Source: Candidatus Rhodoferax odensensis (GTDB taxonomy: Bacteria; Pseudomonadota; Gammaproteobacteria; Burkholderiales; Burkholderiaceae_C). From it: 42,142 nt of DNA. The stretch covers positions 1 through 42,142 of the forward strand of contig JADKDJ010000007.1 of assembly GCA_016718405.1 (NCBI GenBank), given 5' to 3'. Below are positions 1-9,726 of this stretch, piece after piece (the first letter of the stretch is position 1; each line of letters opens with the position of its first letter). The translations under genes and the position numbers were made by a program. The notes beneath the pieces were generated by a model that saw only the letters and a program-made list of their open reading frames with translations, was not told where the DNA came from and searched no databases.

Positions 1-50
1 CTGTCCTGAATTTTGTGTTTGAGGCATAAATATGACCAAGAGGACCATTT

Positions 51-332
51 ATGCCAAGCAAGACGAAACTGAAGAACGCGGCCATTGCGGCCAAGAGTGC
101 GGCGCTGCCGAAGATCCCCAATGAAGTGATTGACCAGTTCATCACCGGGCCTATGACCGGCGAGGCCGTCAACGCGGCCTCGCTGGCCTTCAAGAAGGCC
201 CTGATTGAGCGCGCCATGGGCGCCGAGCTGGGGTACCACCTGGGTTATCCGGCCGGCGCGGCCAAGCCCGATGCGGCCACCAACCAACCTCAGAGGAAAA
301 GGGGCCAGGCTCGAATTAGCGAATTCAGGTAA
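51..332 (+). pseudogene. Truncated IS256-family transposase (N-terminal fragment)
   Basis: The first about 80 codons match the N-terminus of IS256/Mutator-type transposases that act by a DDE mechanism. Recognisable pieces are FITGPMTGEAVNAASLAFKK and the following ERAMGAELGYHLGYPAGA segment. The match stops near codon 83, and the remaining codons run into unrelated sequence and a stop. Everything carrying the catalytic Asp/Asp/Glu is therefore missing, since full-length members are about 400 residues. The 50 bases before the start are probably the left end of the element, but no matching right end is visible. This is a dead remnant, and its outer edge may lie outside the window. Confidence 0.8.
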
Positions 333-393
333 GTGACAGATTGAACCCTGGGTGGCAAGCCGATGGTCGGATCAAGTGGAATGGGGAAGCGCC

Positions 394-729
394 ATGAGTG
401 GTTTTGAGCGAAACTTTCGGTATGAAAATTCCGATAGCTTCTTTCGTATGGGTGGCTCGGCGTCAATGGTCTTGACAACGGCGGCAGCCCGGAGTGCCTG
501 TCATCAATCCTTGAGTCATGGGCTACTCGTGATTAGGATCGAAGGGGGTATTTGGCATGATCCAGGCTTTGAGGCCAGGATTGACTGCATATGGGATGGA
601 ATGTACCCCCCAGTCGGGGTGACCGCTGCGGAGAAGAACAACGAGGCTGCGGCGGCTTTTGTCGAGAATGAGCAGTCAGTGCATGACGCTTTTGTCATCA
701 CGACAGCGCCCATCTTGGGACGTTCTTGA
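394..729 (+). CDS. Hypothetical protein beside the IS remnant
   Basis: This open frame gives about 111 residues if read from ATG 394; an upstream in-frame codon at 352 is also possible. I do not recognise the family. The C-terminal half reads like a real acidic globular domain, with stretches such as GIWHDPGFEARIDCIWDGMY and AAFVENEQSVHDAF, rather than the Arg/Pro-rich translation typical of shadow frames in GC-rich DNA. No signal peptide or membrane segment is seen. It lies between the transposase remnant and a toxin-antitoxin pair, so it may be transferred or orphaned accessory DNA. An immunity-type protein would be possible, but nothing specific proves it. Confidence 0.45.
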   Translation: MSGFERNFRYENSDSFFRMGGSASMVLTTAAARSACHQSLSHGLLVIRIEGGIWHDPGFEARIDCIWDGMYPPVGVTAAEKNNEAAAAFVENEQSVHDAFVITTAPILGRS

Positions 730-806
730 ATCGCGAAGTCAAGTTTATCGACCGGCCCCAACACCTTGTGCGCCAGCGCCCATTTGCCAGCGCAAGGACT
801 ACCCCG

Positions 807-1202
807 TTACAAAAGCCGCGCCGATTGCCCTTGCGCCGTAAGCAGCGCAACGGCTTGTTTGTCGAACGAAACAAAGGTCTCTCCGCCTAGCCATTTACCT
901 TCATACGCGATGACGCCATCGGCGAAATCTCCGCCCGCTTCGAGCATCAACAGGCCGGCTTCCACGGCCGGGCGGTTGACTTGCACGTTGGCGACGGCAA
1001 GCAGCGCGCGTACCGCGCCGGCAATGTCGTGTGGTGCAAAGGAGTAGACGCGGCGCAGCACCCACACCAGCTCACACAGGCACGGCAGCGCGACCGCAAT
1101 GAGTTCGGCATCGATCAAGACTTTGGCGGCGAGGCGCGCTTGCGCTGGGTCGTCTTGAACGACGGCACGCACCAGCACGTTGGTATCGACAGCCACCTTC
1201 AT
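807..1202 (-). CDS. PIN-domain toxin, VapC type
   Basis: This 131-residue protein has a complete PIN-domain layout. VDTNVLVR lies at the N-terminus (first acidic residue), a Glu sits in LCELVWVL, and GGDFADGVIAYEG with later FVSFDKQA supplies the remaining acidic metal-binding positions. PIN toxins of this size are Mg-dependent ribonucleases that cut RNA and are held inactive by a DNA-binding antitoxin. The start codon overlaps the stop of the upstream antitoxin gene by four bases (ATGA), the usual translational coupling of such modules. The target RNA cannot be predicted from sequence. The frame is intact. Confidence 0.9.
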   Translation of the reverse strand: MKVAVDTNVLVRAVVQDDPAQARLAAKVLIDAELIAVALPCLCELVWVLRRVYSFAPHDIAGAVRALLAVANVQVNRPAVEAGLLMLEAGGDFADGVIAYEGKWLGGETFVSFDKQAVALLTAQGQSARLL

Positions 1203-1450
1203 TTCTTGCCAGCCCAGCCTTGGCTGATCGCGTCGTTGATTTCTTCGAGTGTGGCTACTTTCTTGCTGCGGCCCGCGAGCAAGCCAACAAAGCCATCCAT
1301 CGTTCCGGCAGGCCGGGCGGCTCGGAGCAGGCCCCGGCCATCGGGCAACAAATCCAGCTCGATCCTTTCTCCGGGCTTGATGCCGAGATGTTGTAGCACG
1401 TCCTTTCGAAACGTTACTTGGCCCCGATCGGTAACCGTCAGCGTGGTCAT
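1199..1450 (-). CDS. AbrB/MazE-fold antitoxin of the PIN pair
   Basis: The product is about 83 residues when read from ATG 1450, which opens with MTTLTVTDRGQVTFRKDVL. This is the classic swapped-hairpin AbrB/SpoVT DNA-binding start (T-x-x-x-x-G-Q-V-T-hydrophobic). IKPGERIELDLLPDGRGLL completes the fold, and the C-terminal tail (VATLEEINDAISQGW) would wrap and block the toxin. A GTG further upstream would add ten residues with no family support, so I reject it. The protein should bind the toxin and repress the shared promoter, which must lie just upstream of 1450. The gene overlaps the toxin start by four bases. Confidence 0.88.
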   Translation of the reverse strand: MTTLTVTDRGQVTFRKDVLQHLGIKPGERIELDLLPDGRGLLRAARPAGTMDGFVGLLAGRSKKVATLEEINDAISQGWAGKK

Positions 1451-1736
1451 GGCGATGTCCTTGCAGTCATGAGTGACCAACCAATGTAATGCATTTGTGC
1501 CTTACATTCAATCGCTTGGGGCAGATTTCTCGCCGGTGTGGCCTGACGGGGAAGAAAGAATATTCGACTGCGCTTTGAGCGGGTCCCACGAGAAATCAAA
1601 CTGCAGTTCGTTCATGATGCCGACGATACAGATTCCCCGGTCGACAAGGATGAGTACTGAAGCGCCTGCGGGATGTCTTCGCGTTCAAGGTAGGGGTATT
1701 CTCGGGGCCGTGTAGCGACTTTGTATGGAGGTTTTG

Positions 1737-2406
1737 ATGACCGTGTCCGCATTCGAGAACATCAAGCGATTCTTCATCCGCCTGGGCATCGGGTTGATGC
1801 CGTACTTTCCGCTGCCATGGGAGCCGTATCGCAAAGCTCTGGTCCGTGACTCCGAGAAGCGCTATGCGAGCGGGCGCTGGGACTATATGAACGACATTGC
1901 GGAGGCGCATCGTTACAGCATCATCGTCGGGTGTTGCGAGTACTTCACGCCGCCTGAACGCAGGGTACTGGACGTCGGGTGTGGCGACGGCATCCTGCAA
2001 CAACGGTTGCGCTACTCCGGGTACGTGGGGGGTGGACATGAACGCTGCGGCGATCAGCCGCGCCCAGGCGCGTGGCGCAAGCGGTGCAACACTCGTGGTC
2101 GCTGATGCGGCGCAGGGGGTTCAGGCGGACGGCCAATTCGATGTGATCGTGTTCAACGAATCGCTTTATTACATCCGCGATCCGGCTGCGGTGTTTGCGC
2201 GTTGCCGGCAGTCCTTGTCGCCACAGGGCATCATGGTTGTATGCATGTTTCGAACCTACCTGGCGCGCCAGTTGTGGAAGAAGTTGCGCGCGTTCGGTAT
2301 GGAGGAGTTGACGACAGTGTCGATATCCAACGAGCTGGGCTTCTCGTCAACGCTGCGCGTCTACGCCAATTCGCGCCTGACCGCGCGGGCCGCTGACACG
2401 CGCTGA
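1737..2406 (+). CDS. Class I SAM-dependent methyltransferase (one frameshift)
   Basis: Two reading frames join into one methyltransferase of about 220 residues. The first carries the SAM-binding motif I, RRVLDVGCGDGILQQRLR. The second continues with VDMNAAAISRAQARG (motif II acidic region), FDVIVFNESLYYI and a post-motif segment. The break lies in a run of six G at about 2026-2031; one G fewer restores a continuous frame. This suggests a sequencing indel or a recent mutation rather than old decay. ATG 1737 is chosen because GGAGG stands just before it, while ATG 1725 would overlap that ribosome site. The substrate is unknown, and the gene stands alone upstream of aconitase. Confidence 0.8.
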
Positions 2407-2481
2407 TTGACACTTCGCATGGTGGGGTTTGGCAGGACTGCCAGAATGCGATGACTCGCTGCCATTGCCAAGGAAAATGCC

Positions 2482-5272
<2,791 letters not shown>

Positions 5273-5300
5273 CGTGTGCGTGGTGTGGCGTGGGGCGGCG

Positions 5301-7292
5301 TCAGAAAGTGAAGGTGCGCTGTACCAATAAGCGGGCCAGTTCCAGCGGTACCGCGCGACTGAACATGAAGCCCTGACCCTCTTCGCAACCCAAGGCGCGC
5401 AGCTCGACCAACTGGTGCGCGCTCTCGATGCCTTCGGCCACCAGCGGCAAGCCGAGGTTGCGGGCGGTCTGGAACATGGAGCGCAACACGGCCGCCTGGC
5501 GCTCGCCACGGCCGATGCTGCTGATCATGCTGCGGTCGATTTTGATGCGTGACAGTGGCGCCTCCGACATCGAGGCGAAGTTTGAGAACCCTGCCCCAAA
5601 ATCATCCATGGCCATGCCGATGCCCGCCTGGTTGAGCCGCTGCATCTGCAGCGTCACGCTGGCGTGGATCGACATTGCGACACCTTCCGTTAGTTCCAGC
5701 TCCACAGCCTGCGCATGCAGGCCTGCTTGTTGGATGACTGCAATCACATCGTCGGCGAAACCCGCCCGATCGAATTCACGGGGCGAGACGTTGATGGCCA
5801 GCCGCAAGACGCGCGTGGTCAGACGCTGCAATACAGCGAGGTCAGCGCACGCTTGACGCAACACCCAGTGGCCAACACTGGCGATCTCGCCGCTGGCCTC
5901 CAGGCGCGCAATGAACTCCAGCGGCAGCATCGCGCCCAGGGTGGGATGGTGCAGGCGCAGCAAGGCCTCGAACCCGGCCACGGTGTGCGTCTGCAAGTCG
6001 ACGATAGGCTGGTAGACCAGACTGAAACCGCAGGCTACACCATCGAGCATGGGGTCAAAGCCGGCTTCGCATGCACCGAGCTCAGGTAACAATGGGCTGC
6101 GTCGGTCTCGATCGGGCGAGTTGGCGGCGTCGAGCAAGCGCTCGGCGTTTTCCAATTGGGCTTGCAGCAAGGTGCGCTCAGCCGCAACGCGGCCAAAACG
6201 CAGGCGCGCGGCGTTGAGTTCCACGTTCATCTCCAGGGCCTTGAGGCGCAGGCGCGTCATGCGGTCTTGCTGATCGCGAGTCCCTTCGGCCACAAGGGTC
6301 TCGTAGCGCATGGCCTCGTCGTCATGCCCTGTGCGTCGACACAGGTCGGATAGCGCGCCCAGCAGGGCTCGATTGGTGGGCATACCCGCCGCATCGGACA
6401 CCGCCAGCGTGTTGCGAAGCATGGCCAAAGCTTCTTCACGCTGACCGTGCTTGTCCAGCGCGGTGCCCAACCAGAGCATGACGTCCAACTCGCCGCGCGA
6501 TCCGGGGCGAGATCGCAGAAGGGCGGCGCGGGCGCGCGCTACCGCCTCGGCATAACGGTGCAGCCCGCACAGGGCCTCGGTGATGGTGGCCTCAATATGG
6601 GCCAGTAAGGTGATGTTTTTCAGGCGGTTGGCCTCACTGGCATTGGCCATAGATAGTGCCAGTGCCTCCGAAAATTGGCCAACGTGATTGTGTAGACAGG
6701 CCAGGTTGTGTCGCGTCTCGGTCACCCGATCGGGCAACTCCAGCGCAGCAAACGCGGCGAGCGCTTGTTCAAACTGGCGCTGCCCGGACTCGGCCTGGCC
6801 CAGTTGCACCTGTACGCCCCCCAACAGAGAGCGCACCACTGCCAGACCCGCCTCGTCGGCACTGTCGAGCAGCAGTTCCGCCGCTGTTTCCAGGTGCGGT
6901 AAAGCCTGCTCGGCCAGACCCAGACTGGCCCAAATAGCGCCCAGACCGGTGCGGGTCTTGGCGTGCACCGAGATGTCACCATCGCGTGCGGCGATGCCTG
7001 CGGCTTCGTTGCAGGTGCGCAGTGCGTCGTCGAATTGCGCCGCCGCATAGTGCAACCGAGCGCGCAGCAACAAGCTCACGGCCAGAATTGCATTGGCACC
7101 GAGCTCGCGCGCGATTGCCTCGGCGCGGTCTACGTGCTGGCGCGCCAACGCCGGGTCCGAGCCAAGCAGTCCTTCGGCTTGTTCGTTGAGTTCGCGCGCA
7201 TTGGCCAGTAAGCTGCCTGCTGTCGGCAGCGCGGGGCTTGTGTCGGTGGCGTGCGACGCGGACATGGGGAGTGGTTGGGTTTTTGTGGACAC
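5301..7292 (-). CDS. TPR-EAL cyclic-di-GMP phosphodiesterase
   Basis: This intact 663-residue protein should hydrolyse cyclic di-GMP to pGpG in the cytoplasm. The EAL domain fills about residues 425-660 and keeps the residues needed for catalysis: FEALLRL, the Asn of INVSPREF, ELELTEG, MDDFGAGFSN, the Lys of IKIDRSM, AEGIES and EEGQGF. The first 380 residues are TPR-like helical repeats rich in Ala and Leu, followed by a likely coiled linker. No membrane segment or PAS domain is seen, so the signal is probably delivered by protein contact through the TPR. The start may be GTG 7292 or ATG 7265; neither has a clear ribosome site. It converges with acnA and diverges from aroG. Confidence 0.92.
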   Translation of the reverse strand: MSTKTQPLPMSASHATDTSPALPTAGSLLANARELNEQAEGLLGSDPALARQHVDRAEAIARELGANAILAVSLLLRARLHYAAAQFDDALRTCNEAAGIAARDGDISVHAKTRTGLGAIWASLGLAEQALPHLETAAELLLDSADEAGLAVVRSLLGGVQVQLGQAESGQRQFEQALAAFAALELPDRVTETRHNLACLHNHVGQFSEALALSMANASEANRLKNITLLAHIEATITEALCGLHRYAEAVARARAALLRSRPGSRGELDVMLWLGTALDKHGQREEALAMLRNTLAVSDAAGMPTNRALLGALSDLCRRTGHDDEAMRYETLVAEGTRDQQDRMTRLRLKALEMNVELNAARLRFGRVAAERTLLQAQLENAERLLDAANSPDRDRRSPLLPELGACEAGFDPMLDGVACGFSLVYQPIVDLQTHTVAGFEALLRLHHPTLGAMLPLEFIARLEASGEIASVGHWVLRQACADLAVLQRLTTRVLRLAINVSPREFDRAGFADDVIAVIQQAGLHAQAVELELTEGVAMSIHASVTLQMQRLNQAGIGMAMDDFGAGFSNFASMSEAPLSRIKIDRSMISSIGRGERQAAVLRSMFQTARNLGLPLVAEGIESAHQLVELRALGCEEGQGFMFSRAVPLELARLLVQRTFTF

Positions 7293-7400
7293 CAGCTTGT
7301 TTTATACAGGCAATGAGCCAAGTTGTGTTGTTGGTAAACGCCGTCTGGTCCTTGGCCCCTAAGCGTTGCGCATTCCGTGACGGCCTTGAAAAAACCCGTG

Positions 7401-7429
7401 TGCCGCGGGCGATGGGCCCGTCCTAAAAT
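7401..7429 (+). promoter_or_regulatory. Candidate promoter for aroG
   Basis: TAAAAT at 7424-7429, in the context CCTAAAATG, resembles the -10 box often seen in beta-proteobacterial sigma-70 promoters. It stands about 38 bases before the aroG start. The -35 partner (TGCCGC, 17-base spacing) is poor. Confidence 0.3.
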
Positions 7430-7466
7430 GCAGCGCAACCCCAGCCCTTTATCGAGCCCATCAGCC

Positions 7467-8525
7467 ATGACCTTCCCCACCGCGCTTGAAAACCTGAACA
7501 TCGTCTCGCAGGCCACACTGCCGCCGCCTGCGCAGTTGCACGACGACATCGCGCCGGGCGCGCTGGGCACGCAGACGGTCGGCCAGGCGCGCCGCGCGCT
7601 GGGCGAGATTCTGTCTGGGCGCGACCGACGCCTATTCGTGGTGGTGGGCCCTTGCTCGATCCACGATCCGGTGGCCGCCATGGAATACGCCCGCAAGCTC
7701 AAGGCCTTGGCCGACGAGTTGACCGGGCAGCTGTTGATCATCATGCGCGTGTACTTCGAGAAGCCGCGCACCACCGTGGGCTGGAAAGGGCTGGTCAACG
7801 ATCCGCGCATGGACGATTCCTTTCATATCGAAGAGGGCTTGCGTCTGGCCCGGCGGCTGCTGGTGGACATCAACGAACTGGGCCTGCCTTGCGGTACCGA
7901 GGCGTTGGACCCGATCAGCCCGCAGTACCTGGGCGACCTGATCGCCTGGAGCGCTATCGGCGCGCGCACGACAGAGAGCCAGACCCACCGCGAGTTGGCC
8001 AGTGGCCTGTCCTCGCCGGTCGGCTTCAAGAATGGCACCGACGGTGACCTGGAAGTGGCCCTCAACGCCATGTTGTCGGCCAGCCAGCCGCATGCCTTTT
8101 TGGGTATCAATGGTGCTGGTCAGGTGGCGATTACCCAAACCCGTGGCAACCCGTTTGGCCACCTGATCCTGCGTGGCGGTGCGGTGCCCAACTACGACTC
8201 GGTTGCAATCAGCGAGGCGGTGGGCGCGCTGGAGAAGGCCAAGCTGGCGGTCAACATCGTGGTTGATTGCAGCCACGGCAATTCGCGCAAGAACCACGCG
8301 CTGCAAGCCTTGGTGCTGCGTGACGTGGTGCACCAGGTGGCTGAGGGTAACCCTGCCATCAAGGGCGTGATGCTCGAATCCAACCTGTTCGAAGGTAACC
8401 AGAAACTGGGCAACCCGAAAGACCTGCGCTACGGGGTGTCCATCACGGATGCCTGCATGGGCTGGGACACTACTGCGGCGGCACTGCGCGAAGCGTCGGC
8501 GCATTTGAAGGCCGCGCGGCCTTGA
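7467..8525 (+). CDS. aroG: 3-deoxy-7-phosphoheptulonate synthase (class I)
   Basis: DAHP synthase condenses phosphoenolpyruvate with erythrose 4-phosphate, the first step of the shikimate pathway to aromatic amino acids. The 352-residue frame from ATG 7467 is the normal length for the AroF/G/H class. It shows VVGPCSIHDP, RVYFEKPRTTVGWKGL, GARTTESQTHRELASGLSSP, GFKNGTDG and the metal-ligand stretch VVDCSHGNSRKNH. The longer frame from 7377 adds 30 residues of unrelated leader and is rejected. Which amino acid inhibits it cannot be told from these motifs. An Lrp-type regulator follows after only 7 bases, so the two are probably cotranscribed. Confidence 0.95.
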   Translation: MTFPTALENLNIVSQATLPPPAQLHDDIAPGALGTQTVGQARRALGEILSGRDRRLFVVVGPCSIHDPVAAMEYARKLKALADELTGQLLIIMRVYFEKPRTTVGWKGLVNDPRMDDSFHIEEGLRLARRLLVDINELGLPCGTEALDPISPQYLGDLIAWSAIGARTTESQTHRELASGLSSPVGFKNGTDGDLEVALNAMLSASQPHAFLGINGAGQVAITQTRGNPFGHLILRGGAVPNYDSVAISEAVGALEKAKLAVNIVVDCSHGNSRKNHALQALVLRDVVHQVAEGNPAIKGVMLESNLFEGNQKLGNPKDLRYGVSITDACMGWDTTAAALREASAHLKAARP

Positions 8526-8532
8526 GTCGAAG

Positions 8533-8952
8533 ATGGACGACCTCGACCATCAACTGATCGCCTTGCTGCGCCAGAACGCGCGGCAGAACGTGGCGGACCT
8601 GGCGCATCGGCTCAAAGTCTCGCGCGGCACGGTCACCAACCGCATTCGCAAGCTGGAGGACGAACAGGTGATCGTGGGCTACACGGTGCGGCTCAAGCCC
8701 GAGGCCGAGCCCGAGCGCATCCGCGCCTGGATGGGGGTGCTGGTCGAGGGCAACCAGACACGCCGCGTGATTGCCAGTCTGCTGGGTGAGCCGGGCGTCT
8801 CGGCCCTGCACGACACCAATGGCCGCTGGGACCTGCTGGCGGAGCTGGAGGTGCGCTCTATGAGCGACTTGTCCGAGGTGCTGGAGCGCGTGCGCCTGAT
8901 CACCGGCATCCGCAGCACCGAAACCAGCATCCACCTCACCACCTACCGTTAG
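8533..8952 (+). CDS. Lrp/AsnC-family transcriptional regulator
   Basis: This 139-residue protein has an N-terminal winged helix (DDLDHQLIALLRQNARQNVA, then LKVSRGTVTNRIRKLEDEQV) and a C-terminal RAM/AsnC ligand-binding domain with the expected GRWDLLAELE and ITGIRSTETSIHL segments. Lrp proteins form octameric or hexadecameric discs and sense amino acids. It starts 7 bases after aroG, so it may report aromatic or related amino acid levels to that operon or act on itself. That link is inferred from position only. The frame is intact. Confidence 0.92.
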   Translation: MDDLDHQLIALLRQNARQNVADLAHRLKVSRGTVTNRIRKLEDEQVIVGYTVRLKPEAEPERIRAWMGVLVEGNQTRRVIASLLGEPGVSALHDTNGRWDLLAELEVRSMSDLSEVLERVRLITGIRSTETSIHLTTYR

Positions 8953-8980
8953 GCTGCTTATGCCGCAGCGCCGCGCGTGA

Positions 8981-9649
8981 TCAGGAGTAGGTGATCCAGC
9001 TCGCCAGTTCCGGCGTGTCCAGATGCGGCAGTGTGTTGTAGGTCACCAGCGTGTGTCGCTTGGGGTTGAACTCAAACTCGGTGACGGAGCTGTTGCGAAT
9101 GCGCAGATTGAGTTCGATCGTCGTTTCGGGTGAAGTGGCCAGCACGTGGCCAACAGCGGTCGAGATTGGCCCGCCGCTGGAGACCAGCAACACATTGCCC
9201 TGGTAGGTCTTGCGGATGTGATCCAGCACCTCCACCACCCCTTGGCGAAACTCCTGATAGGGCGGCATGCCTTTGGGGCTGACGACGCCGTTCATCCACT
9301 GCCGCAGGCCATCGCGCAGCAGGCGAAAGTGCTCGCGGTAACGCTCGGGTGAGTCGGTCTTTTCCAGCGGGTGCGGGTGCACGGTGGCGATGATGGCGTG
9401 GCTGTCAAACTCATTGAGGCCCGGCCAGTGCCGGGCTTCGAGCGGATAGCCACCGCCGCGCAGAATGCCGTCACAAGTGCCTATTTGGCGGCGCAAGGTG
9501 CCACACAGAGCTGCGTCGAACGTCAGGCCCTTGCCAGCCAGGTACTGTCCGAGGCGGACGGACTGCTTGGCACCGAGTTCGCTGAGTTGGTCATAGTCTT
9601 GCGCGCCAAACGAGGCCTGGCCATGGCGCACGAGGTAAAGGGTTCCCAT
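8981..9649 (-). CDS. Histidine phosphatase family protein (phosphoglycerate-mutase-like)
   Basis: The N-terminal LYLVRHGQASFG carries the RHG phosphohistidine motif of the branch-1 histidine phosphatase superfamily, and GNVLLVSSGGPISTAVGHVL near the C-terminus is the second conserved block. In the usual motif the second catalytic His stands in 'SHGG'; here the sequence is SSGG, so that His appears replaced. The protein has 222 residues and no signal peptide. The substrate is unknown; the family includes phosphatases for sugar phosphates, cobalamin intermediates and proteins. It lies 77 bases downstream of the Wzz-type gene on the same strand and may be the last gene of that cluster. Confidence 0.85.
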   Translation of the reverse strand: MGTLYLVRHGQASFGAQDYDQLSELGAKQSVRLGQYLAGKGLTFDAALCGTLRRQIGTCDGILRGGGYPLEARHWPGLNEFDSHAIIATVHPHPLEKTDSPERYREHFRLLRDGLRQWMNGVVSPKGMPPYQEFRQGVVEVLDHIRKTYQGNVLLVSSGGPISTAVGHVLATSPETTIELNLRIRNSSVTEFEFNPKRHTLVTYNTLPHLDTPELASWITYS

Positions 9650-9726
9650 ATGCGCAATTTAGAGCAATCCATGGCCGCTGTTTGTCTCCGGTGCGACCCT
9701 GACCTACGACCACACCCCGCAAAGTC

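Noticed and set aside
7377..7466. Thirty-residue N-terminal extension of DAHP synthase
   Set aside because: It overlaps the likely promoter, is Arg/Pro-rich and is absent from the family; ATG 7467 fits the usual length.
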